From Zygaena filipendulae (lineage: Eukaryota; Arthropoda; Insecta; Lepidoptera; Zygaenidae), in contig OU015655.1 of NCBI GenBank assembly GCA_907165275.2, positions 1,128,501 to 1,192,500 of the forward strand: 64,000 bases of DNA, written 5' to 3'. Of the stretch, positions 12,301 to 26,806 are shown one piece after another (within the stretch, counting starts at the first letter, position 1; each line of letters starts with the position of its first letter). A program made the translations under genes and the position numbers. The notes beneath the pieces are model-generated. The model was not told the DNA's origin. It searched no databases and saw only the letters and a program-made list of their open reading frames with translations.

Positions 12301-15300
12301 ATGGTCCCATTTAAATTTCATATAGACCTGCTGAGGAATTTTGGAGACAGACAACGGAACTCTTGAAGTTAATTCTTTTTTGTTGAAATTTTTGTCATAT
12401 AATTTTCATTTTAACTTCCAAATTCAGGCCACACCTAACATTTATTTATTTATTTATTGGTTTGCCAACAGATTTACATTATAAAGTATTCTATGTAAGC
12501 CTAGTGAGTACATTACACGCCACAATGCAAATCCAATTATAGGCAAACACGCCATGCACACATCTATAATCTATATATTACATTAAATTTATATAGGTAA
12601 GTTTTACCTCTTATTTATTTACGTATATTTTGCGTTACGTTACTATGCAAGTCCAAGTTACCCAGAGTCAGTTCTGTACATTAAAAACAAACATTTCTAA
12701 AATAAAAAATTGATTTCGAAATTGCCCTATTGCCGTAAGTACGTCATTGGTTTAGGTCAGGTGTGGGGTTACCTCGATGACGGGCCCCAGGTAGGGCGCC
12801 AGCGAGCAGGAGCGGTAGTCGAGCATCTCCACGATGCGCTCCGACTCGGGGTCAGCCACCACCAGGAACTGCGCCAACAGACAAGCGGCTCAGCGGCGAG
12901 CAACGGGACTTAATTTAGAGACTGACAGCACGAAGCTCAAGCGGAATCAGTGCAGTAGCTTACATAGACTAGCAGGTGCAGTCAGCAGAAGAAATATGTA
13001 TACACTTTTGACAGCCATTGAATCTTATGTATACACATTGGTGCTGGTGACTGTACGCATGTGTAAATTTGGTGATTAAAAGGTGTTTTGTAAATCTATT
13101 GTTCTAGATTATAGATTTTACAACCCGTATTCACGATTTGTCCGCGCTAAACGTACGAACGAAGTACCCGAAGAAGTCTAATGGGAGTGTGTTTGTTACG
13201 CTTTCACGTCTCAACTACTCAACTGGTTACCATTAAATTTTGCATACACATTGTCAGAGGTACAAAAAAGGACATGGGGCACTTTTTATCTCGGAATACC
13301 AGCAAAAACTTCGACATTAACGCAGATAAGACTGCTAATGAACAAAATTAATAAACAAATGTATGTATTGATGTCAATCAAAGATTATGTCTATGTCTCC
13401 TGGGGGGTGGGTGCGTGCGTGTGAGCGTGTGGGCGTGTGGGCGTGTGGGCAGCTCACCCGGTGCGTGAGCAGCAGCTGCAGCGGCGCGTCGTCGAGCAGC
13501 ACCTCGCAGCCGGCCAGCGGCGTCAGGTCCGCCAGCCGGAACGTCCAGCGCACGCAGTCGCGCCGCCAGCCGCCCGCCGCGCCCTCCAGCGGCGAGCACG
13601 CGCGCGGCTGCGGAGTAGGACAGGCGGAGGTACGGTCACCCACTGCCACATACAGACGGCGCCAGACTCATGTAAACACTAACCGCCGCACTCAGAGTCG
13701 ACTTTAATGATTACCTAGTTAAGTATAGATTTTTAAAACGAAACTGCCGCAATCAGACAAGTTTAATAAATTAATGTTAATTGGCATTTAACTAATTAAG
13801 TTACATCTCATTAAGTGCCATGCCAGTAATCATTAAAGTCGACTCTGAGTGCGGCCGTAAGCAATACTAATACAGTTCGAAGATTGACCAAAGTGTTCAC
13901 ATATTGCAGCCGCTGCCTGTACAGAATGAATTTTTCATGTCAGTGTGTGTGTAATCGGCTAAGGTTTGAAAATCTTTATTGTTATACTAAATGCAAATGT
14001 AACTTTGTTTGTTTATTTGTTACGCTTTCACGCCTTAACTACTCCACTGATCATTATGAAATTTCGCGTACACGTTGTCAGAGGTAACGAAAAGGACATA
14101 GGGTACATTTTATTCTGGGATTAATTATTTATTTATTTATTTATTGGTTTGCGGATTATCACGAATACTCTTAAACTGATGAATAAACACCTACTAAAAA
14201 TATTCAATACATAGTCTATTATTTGTAAAAAAAATGACACAGCAAAGGCATATAATATATTTATTTACGGTATTATTTGTTACACGGTTTTGGTTTGAAT
14301 ACATTGTATTCGATGTGAATGTGATAGTAGTTCGGGACTTATTTGCTAGAAAAGTATTTTTTCTATGTATACCCTATATTTATTTACATATAAATTACTT
14401 TTATGGTCGCCACTAAAATTCAGCGTCGTAGGACTAGTTCTACGGCATATGCTGAGTGGTGTTACCTTGTCTAATTATTAATTTTGGTACCAAGTATACT
14501 TCTATTCTATATGTTGTGTGGTATGCGGGGTGTGCGGCGGCGGGTGTGTGCGAGGTGGTCACCTGGGGCGCGGGGTCCCAGCCGGTCTGCCGCAGCAGGC
14601 CGTGACCCGCGTACGCGACCAGGTCGGCGGTGGCGCTGAGCGGCTTGGCGAGCGCGCCCAGCAGCCCGCGCCGCAGCGCCGTCGCGCCGCCCTCGCTCTC
14701 GCCCACCGCCACGCCCACCAGCGGGTGGTGCGCCAGCCCGCCCACCGCGCCTGACGTACGCCCACACGCGCACATCCTTAGTTACGAGTACGGATATACA
14801 GCCATTCGGGGAGTATTCGGGTCGGTTTGTACTACATACGCGATGTATGCGAAAGGTTATTCTACGGGTGCTGTCATAATTGGTGATCTGTCAATCGGTT
14901 CGTCATACTTAGTTATATACAGGTATTGGGATTTGTTTGTAGGCATGACGACCTACTGCGCCAATCGGGTCATCAGGTAGGTACCTACATAATATGTAAA
15001 ACATAACACAAGGTTATCTATACATATTAAATATTGTAGCATTCTGCTACAATATCAACCTTTTTTATTATTATTTTGTTTTGATACGTCAGATTTTATT
15101 TAAAAAAGGAGGAAGTGGATTTTGACGGTGGCGGAAGAAAAATTGGAGCTTGGGCTGAAGGAGTTATGAAATTTCGTTTACCAGTACAAAATATCCTTGC
15201 AAAGTTGTGTTTAAAGAATCTTTAACATAATAACTAAATAAAAGTTTTAAGCAGAATCTACGGTCAGTTCTTATTTGCCGTGTTTACAAGCAAGGAGTAC

Positions 15301-17899
15301 GGAATCGCGAACCTGAGACCTCAGCCTGAGACAACATTCGCTACAATATACAGACACAAAGTGCACCCCCTACCGGGAATCGAACCCGGCGCCCCACAGG
15401 CGGGTCAGTAGCCGGACGGGCACGGTGACGCAGCGCAGACTCGCCTAGTATGTTGATGGCGAAGTTGGTGATCCCGGCGGCGAGGCCGGCCACCAGGCTG
15501 TGCGGCGGGCGCCTCCTGGCGGCGGCGGCGCGGCGCGCGTGCTCCTCGTCGCCCGCCAGCAGGTCCAGGTTGCGCGCCAGCGAGCCGGCGCACGCGCTCA
15601 GCGAGCGCAGCAGCGCCGCCGCCGCCGCCGCCGCCACGCCGCGCACGCCGCCCGACGCGCTCGACACGCGCGCCGCCAGCGCGCCCGGCGCGCCCAGCAG
15701 CTCCAGCCCGCCCACCACCCAGCCTGCGCACACCACGCTGTCAACCTACCGTGTTCGATACTTACCTATATATCATCCCTTCACACATCACAAGATTGCC
15801 CTTTAGCAATAAGAACGCCTTTTGCTCTATCCTGTCTTCCTATATGATTTGTTAATTTTTTGTTTCTTCTGGAGCAATATAGTATATTTAAATTTGAATC
15901 ATCAACCATCTCTTCTTACTATTAGTCAAGTTGACAATATAAAATTGTTATCGCTATAGAAAACGTATCTTAATGTCACGTAGTCACGAAAAATCGTCTA
16001 ATTTTTTGAGTCTACATGACGATAAGGTTCATTAGTTCATCAATCGAACTAAAGTAAGAAACCCCCGATATTAGTAAATACGTGGATTTTTGTCTTCTAG
16101 GTCAACCTTGTCTGTATTTTGATATTGAGTTTTTAGTGTACTGCATTTTCGTGTTTTTCGAGGTCGACGTATGTTTTTTTTTAAGTTTGCTTTTTGAAAT
16201 ATGGAATAATAAACCAAAATGTGATGAAGTGATGAAGTGTTCAAGTGGTGTGGTGAGGTGAGGTGTTGTGTGGTGTGGTGAAGTGTTGTGTTGTGTGGTG
16301 TGGTGAAGTGTTGTGTGGTGTGGTGACGTGTTTGGTAGCGTGGTTTCCACATACTCACCGGCGCCGAGTATGGCGGCGGAGAGATAGTGCACGGTGAGCG
16401 CGTGCGTGAGCCGCTCAGTGGTGGTCATCACGTGCCGCAGCTCGAACGCGCCCAGCCGCAGCGGGCTCTGATCCAGCGCTATGTACATGCGCATCTGCAC
16501 ACAAACAAACACACAAACACTCACTAACACACCGTCACACGACAATTTATTGCGCTATAATACAAATACAAAAAAACAACAAATCAAATCGTTCCTCTTT
16601 ACAAAATTAGTATAGATAATAATAAATGCAATTGATGGTATGGTTGAAATATGGTTGAAGAGAATAGGTAAAGATTGTAGCTCCACTGACCGCGGTGTGC
16701 AGGGTGAGCGTGAGGTCAAGCGGGTGCACGTGCAGCGAGCGCAGTCGCAGCGGCGCCCGCAGCGCGCGCTCCTCGGCGAGCGGCGCGGCGTGCGGCGCAG
16801 CGAGCTGCGCGGCGAGCGGCGCGGGGAGCGCGCGTCGCACGCCGCGGGCGAGCGCGCTCACGTATGCGTCCTCGATGTACAGCGCCAGCGGGCCCACGCT
16901 CAACTCCACCTCCGTTAGCTCTGCGACACACACGCGCGCGCGCACGCACACTTCTGTTAGGGGCCATCCATTAATTGCGTCACGCGTCAAGGGGATTGTG
17001 TAACAAAAAGAGGTGTCTAAACTTCGTGACGTCACATGACAACATTTTAACTGTGTGGCGAAAAAAACAACTGGTTTAGCGAACTGCTGTTTTGAAATCA
17101 ATTTGGTATGTAAAACGACTTCACACCAGAGGGGCTGATTAATGTGATCACCTGTGACATAGAAACAGGAGGGTGGGGGGGGCTCACCGCTGTAGGAGCG
17201 GCCGGCGACGGTCCACCGGTCGCGGCGGGTGCGCAGGCGCAGGCGCGCGTCCCCCGGCGGCGGCGCGCCCTCGCCGAACATGCCCCAGAGCGGCGCGCGC
17301 GCGGCGGCCGGCGCCCGCGGCCCGCGCGTCGCCGCCACCACCGCGAAGTCGTACTGCCCGCTGTCGTACTGCAGGTTGTCCACCTGCAGCTCCGCCACCG
17401 ACACCGACGCGCGGGTGCCCTGCGTGCGCAAATGACATCGATCAGATCGAGACACGACCAACAAAAAACTATATACATTTAATATATATATGTATGTGTA
17501 TGTGCTTTTTATATAACGTATAAGCGTATTTGAGAAAGAAGAATACATTTATTACAGCACAACACACAAGAAAAATAAACAAACATAAACAGTGCCTAAT
17601 CTAAATTTAAGACGATACAATTATTTAATTACAATTTGAAGAAGATAATATCTCTCGCATGCTCTGCCGAAAGGGTCACCAACTCAGCATTACGCGTACG
17701 TCTATTTTTTATACATCATTATTAATATTATGAGCGCGGCGTATCTGCATAATTATGCATAATTATAAAACGTATAATATGTTGGCAAATCAATAAATAT
17801 ACAAATAAATATTTATGACGAGATTGAACACTCCCTCCCCCTCTCGTAAAGGTGTTGTTATGAAGGTGTCTGTGAGACTGTGTGTGTGTGTGTGAGACC

Positions 17900-17936
<37 letters not shown>

Positions 17937-20900
17937 TGTGAGACCGTGTCGTCGTCGTGCAGCAGCAGATATGCGCGGTCCAGGTGCAGCGCGAGCAGCG
18001 GCGGCTCGTCGGGCGCGCCCGCCAGCTGCACCACCACGCCGCCCAGCGCGCACCGCACGCGCTCGCGGCACCTGGACCACCCCGCCACGCCCGCCACGCC
18101 CGCCACCGCCCCGCAACACTCCGCATCTAAGATATTCCATACCAAATCACCAACGGTCGGTCTAGCGATTAGCTGCGCCGCATGGCGCCGGGTTGTGCCC
18201 TATACGTTAACATTTTTATTTATTAATTATTAGTAGCTGTTCCCCGCAGTTTCACCTGGTTTCCGGCTAAAATTTGCCACTTTTTGTTAAGACTTTTTGA
18301 TGTTAAGTTTATATGCTGCTGAATTATTACCAAAAGTATGTATTTAAATTACATATTCTACTAGCGATTTCTTTTGAACAGAAAAAAATATATCTTAAAG
18401 TTTTTTTTGCGAATATGATATATTATCTTTAGCAAAGGGCCGCATGACGTCACGGGGTCGGTTCGCGTACGCACCCGGATCGCGCGCGTCGGCGAACGCG
18501 AACGTCTCCACGGAGACAGCCTCCGAGCAGTCCGGGAGCGTCGCGCCCCGCTCGCCGAGCTGCACGAACGAGCTGCTCGACTCGCCGCCCGCCACCACTG
18601 GACACGCACACACATCAGCCCCCTTAGCCAAGTTGACAATCTATGAACGTTAACGCTATAGAAAAATTAAGATTTTTTTGTGACCACGTGACATGACGAC
18701 AGGTACTTCTCAACTTCTTTTTATCTGTGCGTTATCGATCATAGACTAGGCTAAGGGGGCTGTTACTAAAGACTAGCCGTGCAGGATAAAAAATCATAGG
18801 GGATATCACGAGTGACATTTTTTAACCATATTTAGATGTTCATCTGTAAAAAAATCAACCTTACATCTTGTGTAAGGTCGAATTCGATGAACGCAACATC
18901 AGAGATGATGGCAGAGGCACAGGCAGAGGCTTCAGTGGTCTAGTTCGAATATCATTAATTACAATAATGTCAACACTAGTCGATCGAGTGACACTAAAAG
19001 GTTACCTTCCGTGGTGCCTCCACTGCTTTGAGGGTCTGCCCCGCGATCTGGATCCTCAAGCTTTTCAGCGGATCCGTCCCGCCGCCGGTCGCGAGCCCCC
19101 TCGAGCGTCTCCACTGAATAGATGGTCCGTTCACCGGCCAGCGTGTTTGGAGCTTCCCGATCGTCGCTGCTAGAGGGTTGCGGGGCTCCGGTTGGCTGGT
19201 CGGTCGGTTGGTCGGGGGTCGCGGTGACCTGGGAGCTTTGCGACTCGCTGTTCTGCACCTCCGGGGCCTCTTGAGGCAGGAGCGTCAGGGTTTCCTCATC
19301 TTGCGGCTTCGTGACCGTGGTCGCTGAATCTGTTAATACTGGAAATAATTCATTGCAGGATGTAAAATAAATATAAATTAGATTCATTGCTGAATATCTT
19401 TGATGACTGATTTTAGAGAACAGACTAATTAAAGTTACCCAGGAAATAAGGAGCTACCTCAAGTCTACTCGCTCGATTTTAATATCCTCATTTTCGGTCA
19501 AAACTAGATGATTAATTAATTATTTTTGTGCGTAAACATGAACTATATGACTTACATTTTTCTACGGCTCCGACCCTCTCCAGATGTCTTGATTCGGCCA
19601 TCATAGACTTCTAAGAAAAAGATAAGTTTACTAAAAAAAACCATTCTCAAAACCAGTACTCTATGTACCGACGATTATGTTGTTTTAAGTTAACACTCAC
19701 ACGATCCGTTTTCAAGTCACTCTCGGACTCCAAGGAGCCGAGTAAACGCCGCCTGATGTCGCTCGCTGATATATCAAACTGTCAAAAAAAAAGACACATG
19801 AATCGTGTTCTTAAACACTAATTTTTCTCAAACTTTTCGAGTGCTTTTACAATTAGAAACTACAGTAGGTAATTGATTTGGATATTTTTTCAGAGCTAAT
19901 GGGATTGGAATAGTCGTGACGTAAATGTTACCTACATATTTTCATATCGTGTGGTCAGTGAAATCGTCCAATCAAAAGTAGCTATACGATTTTGCGTGAC
20001 CACGTGACATGACGATTCTTAGTTTTCTATAGCGTTAACGATCACAGATTATCCACTTGGCTAAGGGGGCTGAAATTACACGTGGTACAGGTTCTTCCGT
20101 ATGAGAACTTTCTATTACATTTACTTTTAAAACAATTTTTTTTAATGTTTTATGAGGGAAAAAAAAGAAATGCTCATTTCTTTCGATATAAACCGAGCAC
20201 GTCGCGGGCGCGGGCGCACCTGGTGCACTTCCTGCAGCTCGACGAGCGTGGAGTGCGGGTGGCGGCGCACGCGCATCTTGATGGAGTCGCCGCCGAACAG
20301 GTGCAGCAGCTGCTCGCCGCCCGCCGGCGCCGCGCCCACCGGGCTGCACCACATCGGCTGGCCCTCGTCCGCTGGCGGCGCGAACACTTGCTCAGGCGCG
20401 TCGAGTGGCAACATTTGGAAGGCGGACTCGAATGGAGCGCTTACCAGCCGCCACCCACAGTTTCACCCGCGATACTTTCAGAGTTCCCGCGGGTGTTTCA
20501 GGATAAAATGGACACAAACTTTCCTCATAAATTACTCTATTTTTTAATTTTTTTTTGTTGGTGAAAACCGTATGAAGATCCGTTCAGTAGTTTTTGAATT
20601 TTAAAATCAACACCAATAGTATTGTAATACAAAGTAGGTGCGGATGCGAGGTAGTTGCCCCCTTAACTAACATCCCGGTTTTTAACGGTCACTCGTTGTC
20701 GGCAGACAGCGAATAAGGTGAGCGACGCCCAGTTAAAGTTTAGGAGTGGGGACTCGTGACGGTGTTAACCGGTATAAGCCCCGTATTAACTGTACCGGAT
20801 AGTGACTTCACGCGACATTTCGACTCAATGTATCGCTGTTATTGCTTGATTACGTAAAAAAAGGAAAAATGCGTGTCCGATATTTTTACTAGCTGCGCCC

Positions 20901-23900
20901 CGCGGTTTCGCCCGCGGTAATTACAAAGTTCCCGCGGGAAATCCGGGATAAAAAGTACCCTATGTCCTTCTCTGTACCCCTGACAACGTGCATGCCAAAT
21001 TTCATCCAAATCCGTTCAGCCGTTTTTGCGTGCTCGAGTAACAAACATCCAAACATCAAAACATCCACACTTTCACATTTATAATATTAGTGGGATCAAT
21101 CCACACGACGGCCTCGATTAGATTTTCCGCCCCTATTGCGTCCCCATTGATGTGGGCTTGGCACCTGCGTGCTTGGCGAACGTGAGCATCGCATCAGCGG
21201 CCGCGTCGGGCCCGCTCGCGGCGCCGGGCGGCGGCGGGTGGCGCGCGTTGTGCGCGGGCGTGGAGTAGTGCGCCGTCGCGCCCGGCCCCACCACGCACAG
21301 CCACGCCGCGCCCGCGCACTCGGGCGTCGCCTGCCGGCCGGTGCAACCACACCGTATTTATTTATTTATAACACAAAAAAGTTCACAGCATCACAGTAAA
21401 ACTAAGGCACTGTGAAGTTAATAACAATTGCAAGCCAATTACAAATACGCTGAGACTAATAAAAAACTATAACAAAATAAAACCGTATTGTATGCCATCA
21501 ACATGGCCGACCCTCTTAGTCATTATATTATTATTATTTTAGAATGAAGTTCTTTATCGCACGGTACGGATTTCATGCGTGAAAGAAATTTTCCGTCACG
21601 GCAAAACTAAGGAACGTATCCACTTGTCACTTGATCACGTACAATTGTCCAGTCAAAGGATCAATTTGAACCACGCGTCACGACGATACGTTCCATATTC
21701 TTCTACAGCGATAACTATTATAGAGCGTCAACTTAGCTAAGAGGGATGTCTTACAATCGAATATATCGCCATTTTAAATTAACTAAGCATATACATACTA
21801 CATGTCATAATTGAACAAGAAGAAGGGCTCACCAGCGTGTTGAACGTGTCCGGCTCGTCGGTTGCGCGCAGCGGCTGCGCGATCGCGAGGCTGATGCGCG
21901 TGCGGTTGTGCACCACGAACTGCGGGCACGGGTCCGGCGCCACGCTCACCAGCCAGCGGCCCTCGTGCCGCACCTGCGTCACCACCACGCCGCGCTGCCA
22001 CCGCCGCCGTCACAATATTCCGGGTTACAATATAGCCTATGTTACTCAGGGATAACGTATCATTCTAATGGTGAAAGAATTTTTAAAATCGGTATGTGTA
22101 CGGAAATGTATGGTAGCTAGAACAAACTCCTCGCACTCACCGACACATTGCTGTCGTCGAAGAGCGCTAGCGCCCGCCGCAGCGGCGCGGTGCCGAGGCG
22201 GACGGGCACCGGCGCGTGCGCAGGGTACGCGCCCACCGCGCTCGCGCCCAGCGCCGCCGAGCTCGTGCCCACGCCCACGCCGGCGGCCGCCGCGCCCGCG
22301 CCCGCGCCCGACGGCAGCGCGATGCACAGGTACGCGCGCAACTCGGCCGGATCGCTGCCCCGCCAGCGGTGGTGCACCCAGAAGCGGGAGACGGGTGTGC
22401 CGTGAACACTGTAACAACGCACTTGGGTCTTAGCTCCGTTAATTATAACCATATAGCTGTAACAGATAGTTGAAACCAGTTGAAACTAATTAGAAAGAAT
22501 GAAAGATATATTCAAGCTTAAGGGGATACACAACACAAATTAACACACAGAACAACACAAAGGAAAACAATTAGTAATTATGAGCAGAAGAAATCAACGC
22601 CAAGCATCCGCCTCGCCATCACTACGCTAGTATTGAATAGATTTAAGTGGTCGAACCTAACACATAATCCATTGAAGTTACGTCACTCGCAAGCAGAATA
22701 GTAATAATAATAAGTTTATTCAATAATAGTTTAAGCCTTAAGGTAAACTAAAACATGAATGGGGTCTCCTTTTAAGTATAACAATATAACAATACTTACC
22801 TGTGTTAGGAGACCCCGCTCTTCTATAGTTAGTTACAATTTTGTTTAACAGAAACATATATACACACATCAACAAAATCTAGGGATATTTTATATTTCTT
22901 CAAATATCTAAAAATCTAAGAAGAATTTTCTGACATATTAAATGGAAGAATGATAGGTTATTTTAAGGTCTTTAATAAAAAATTAAAAACATTTCGTAAT
23001 TTTTTTGTTTTAAATAAAAATGTTAATTTTTATAATTGCCGTAGAAAATTGTTATGATAAAAAATTTCATTTCTTCTCATAAAAGTTTAAATTTTAAATA
23101 AAAATGAAAGAATCTAATAAAATCTAATTATTAATAATCAGTATTGCCACCTCTTACATTAATTACACATCGACATCGATTGTTCATACTTAAAATTAAA
23201 TTGTCAATGTCTAGCTGCGGTATGAGGTCCCATGTTCTTTGCAAGTGTTCGTAAAGTTGTTGTTCCGTTGTCAAATTTGGCGGGAAATCTTCCAAAGATT
23301 TCCGTTGTAACATGTCCCAGGCATGCTCGATAGGATTTAAGTCGGGCGACTGTGCAGGCCAATCCAAAACTTGAATATCGTGGTCTCGGAGAGCGGCCGC
23401 CACCAGCCGCGCCGTATGGGAAGGAGCATTATCGTGCATGAGTAGAAATTCCTGGCCCATTTGGATTCTGCGCGGGACAATAACAGGCTCTACTACCTCC
23501 TCGTGGTATTTTTGTGCAGTCATGCTGCCTTGGATCCAAACGAGCTGGGTTCGTCCGCCAAGACGAATTCCTGCCCACACCATGATTGTCCCGCCTTGGT
23601 ATGAGTGGACTTCCTGAGGGTGCCATAAACGGCTAACTCTTCCTGGCGTTCTCCAAACGCGTGTTCTTCGTGAATCCGGATGAAACCCAAACCGGGACTC
23701 ATCGGTGAACAGCACCAAAGACCATTGTTCGTCACTCCATGGTAAATGCTCCCGAGCCCACGAAAGCCGCCGACCGCGATTGCCACGTCGCAATGCTGGA
23801 ACACGTAGTGGTCTTCTAGCATGAAGACCAACTTCATGCAACCTTCTTCGCACGGTTTGGCCGCTTACCATCAGCTGGTGGTCCTCCTGGAGCCTTCGGA

Positions 23901-26771
23901 CTAGTTGCATCGCTGTGACATTGGGTTGTCTTCTGGCGGTCATTTGGAGAAATCGATCCTGTCTCTGCGTAGTAACACGATATCTACCGGTGTGCTGTTC
24001 AGCCACATCCCCAGCACTGCGATAACGTGACCACAACCTTGATATCACGTTTTGGCTGGTGTGTAGGGCCTCAGCAACGACGCGTTGAATAGCACCATTT
24101 TCTAACATGCCCACGGCTCGTAACATTTCATCTCGACTCAAATGACGACGTGACATGACTCTTAAAGCTCACTCGGCCCGATTAATTAAAAAATAAATAC
24201 AATCTAATCTCTTTTCATTAATTAATATCAATAAAACAATCTAAATTTTCCTTATTGTAACAAGTAGTAATGACAATTTTGCCGCCGTATAGTTTTTCTT
24301 TTGTTTTTTTTTTATTTAGGTTTTTAAATTTCGAAAATAGAATAAAAGAGGTTTCAATCTGTATATAAACTTTTTATGGAAACTAAAAAGATTTTAAACT
24401 ATAAAGTCGTAAATAATTTAGGATTAAGGTATCCCTAGATTTTGTTGATGTGTGTATTTGTAATCCAAACTTATTAGCTGAAAAATAAGTAGACAGCATG
24501 CAATACATTTAAGAGAAAAGAAATTAATGTACATATATTGCTTGATGTTATCACAACGCACCTGTCTTCGGGAGTGGGCGGCACGCATTTGAACGTCTTC
24601 GGGCGCAGCGCCACGTCCTTCTCGACGTCGTTCGGGACCACCACAGCGGACACCTCAACACCACAGTAAAGGAAGATGATTGATGATTTGTGCAAGGGCA
24701 GAAACAAATGAGACAAATCACTGATGCAGATTTGTATTTGTAAAATTAATAAATTTTACATATAAAAATAAATAGCCACTCAAAATAAAAAGTACTTAAT
24801 TAAAGTACCTATATGATGCATCTCGCTCTCCCCGAATTTGAATTGTTTTGTGCTGTGCCCTATAAACAGGGTCCACAAAGAACTGTTTACTAACTATCTC
24901 AACACCTTATGTTACTTAATGGATGTGCAATAAATAAATAGATAAATAAATAAAATTTATTAGCCGTTGCCGGCGGGAATAGGGATGTGGACTACTTTTG
25001 AAAATCACAATTCTAATTAGTCGGGCAGTTAGAAAATAAAAAACAATAGACACATATTTTTTGCTTTTTTAAATAAATTAAAATTTACAGAGATAAAGCG
25101 CATGTAAGTTTAGGGTGAGGGGCTCGTGACGTCACTAACCGCTAAAACCGCCATACAAACTGTCAGAATAGTGACGTCACGCGAAATTTCAACTCAATAT
25201 ATCGCCGTTATTTTTTGATTACGTAAAAAAAAAGAAAAAATAAGTGTCCAATATTTTTTAATAATCTACAAGACGGACTATAAAATAAAAATTAGTCCAC
25301 ATGCCCATTCGAGAATAAAAAGTATCTTATGTCCGTCTCTGTGCCTCTTACAACGTGTATGCAAAATGTCGGTTGAGTAGTTAAAGCGTAACAAACTAAC
25401 AAACAAACTCACATTCGCAATTGTAATAGTAGGATGGTAATAACACTGTCCATTTTTACGTATCGCACCGCAAAATATGAAACAAAACCGAGTACGCCGC
25501 GCGTTGTGGGCACGTGTGCAATGGCAATGCAATACGATATCTTATCTTATCTTAATATATATAGATCACGTGTCCGCGATAAGACTCCGAAACTACTGAA
25601 TGGATTTTGATAAAATTTTGTAACCATTTATAATATGGTCCAACTTAAAAGATAGGATAGTTTTTATCCCGGAATTCCCGCGGGAACTCCGGCACTAATG
25701 CGGGGATAGGGTACAAAGGAGGACGTAGAGTACTTTTTCCCACAACCTCCGCGGGAACTCCGTAATTACCGCGGATGAAATCGCGGGGGACGGCTAATAC
25801 CACTATATTAATGGTATGCCAACTCACCAGTATGTCGGTCTCGAGTCGGTTCAGTATCACGTACGTGGGGGTGATTCCGAACACGTTGATTTGCTCTTTT
25901 ATCTCGTAGAACATAGTTAAAAGCGCCACCTAGAGAAGCAAAAACACTATGCGAATGTACAAACAACTATACAAAATTTTTTACGAGTTAATGAATGAAT
26001 GAATGAATGAATTTTATTGAAAACTTTTCTAATACAAAGAGCTGCTGGCTTCTGATGTAGGATAAACCTGTGTTTCAGAAGCCAGCGTTACCAACTCGTA
26101 GTGCTTCACTATATATATATTAACAGAAGTCTTAAAAAATTTAAATACACTATGTACTACACTATGCTATACTTACAGCTTATCAGTTTCACCGCCGCAC
26201 TCAGAGTCGACTTTAATGATTACTTAGTTAAGTATAGATTTTTAAAACAAAACTGCCGCAATCAGACAAGTTTAATAAATTAATGTTAATTGGCATTTAA
26301 TTAATTAAGTTACATCTCGTTAAATGCCAATTAACATTAATTTACTGAACGTCTCTGATTGCGGCAGTTTTGTTTTAAAAATCTATACTTAACTAAGTAA
26401 TCATTAAAGTCGACTCTGAGTGCGGCGGTAAGACCGGTAAAAACCAAACTTACTCCTTTCTAAACTCACTGTGTGAGTGTTAATGTTCCAAATTGAAAAC
26501 CCATTCTGTTCTCGGTGAAAATCTCATTCTGTGAAAGTGTCAGTGATAACATAAATGCAGTGTATGGGCCCACCTTGTTGTTGCACTGTATGGCGAAGGG
26601 CGCCTCGCGGTCGGGCGCGACGCGGCCGGGCGGCGGCGCGCCGTAGCGGCCCAGCTCCTCCGCGCACACCTCCAGCTGCCCGCTCACGAACGTCTCGCGG
26701 CCGAGCTCCATCGATATGAAGAACGGCTTCTGGAACGGCGAACGCGAATATTGATGACGCGCGACGTGGAC

Positions 26772-26806
<35 letters not shown>

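Noticed and set aside
13374..13707. Long plus-strand frames opposite GC-rich exons (also at 14518, 15450, 22068, 33826, 34722, 36760)
   Set aside because: GC-rich exons lack stop codons in all frames. The minus frames alone have splice-phase continuity and VPS13 motifs.
16607..17548. A single 313-residue ORF on the minus strand
   Set aside because: It merges e52 and e53 with the intron between them. Splice signals and VPS13B similarity end at 17188 and 16920, and the intron part is low-quality sequence.
22690..22862. LTR-like GGGGTCTCC / GGAGACCCC repeat beside the Tc1 element
   Set aside because: Only a short inverse pair is visible, with no second LTR, primer-binding site or target duplication.
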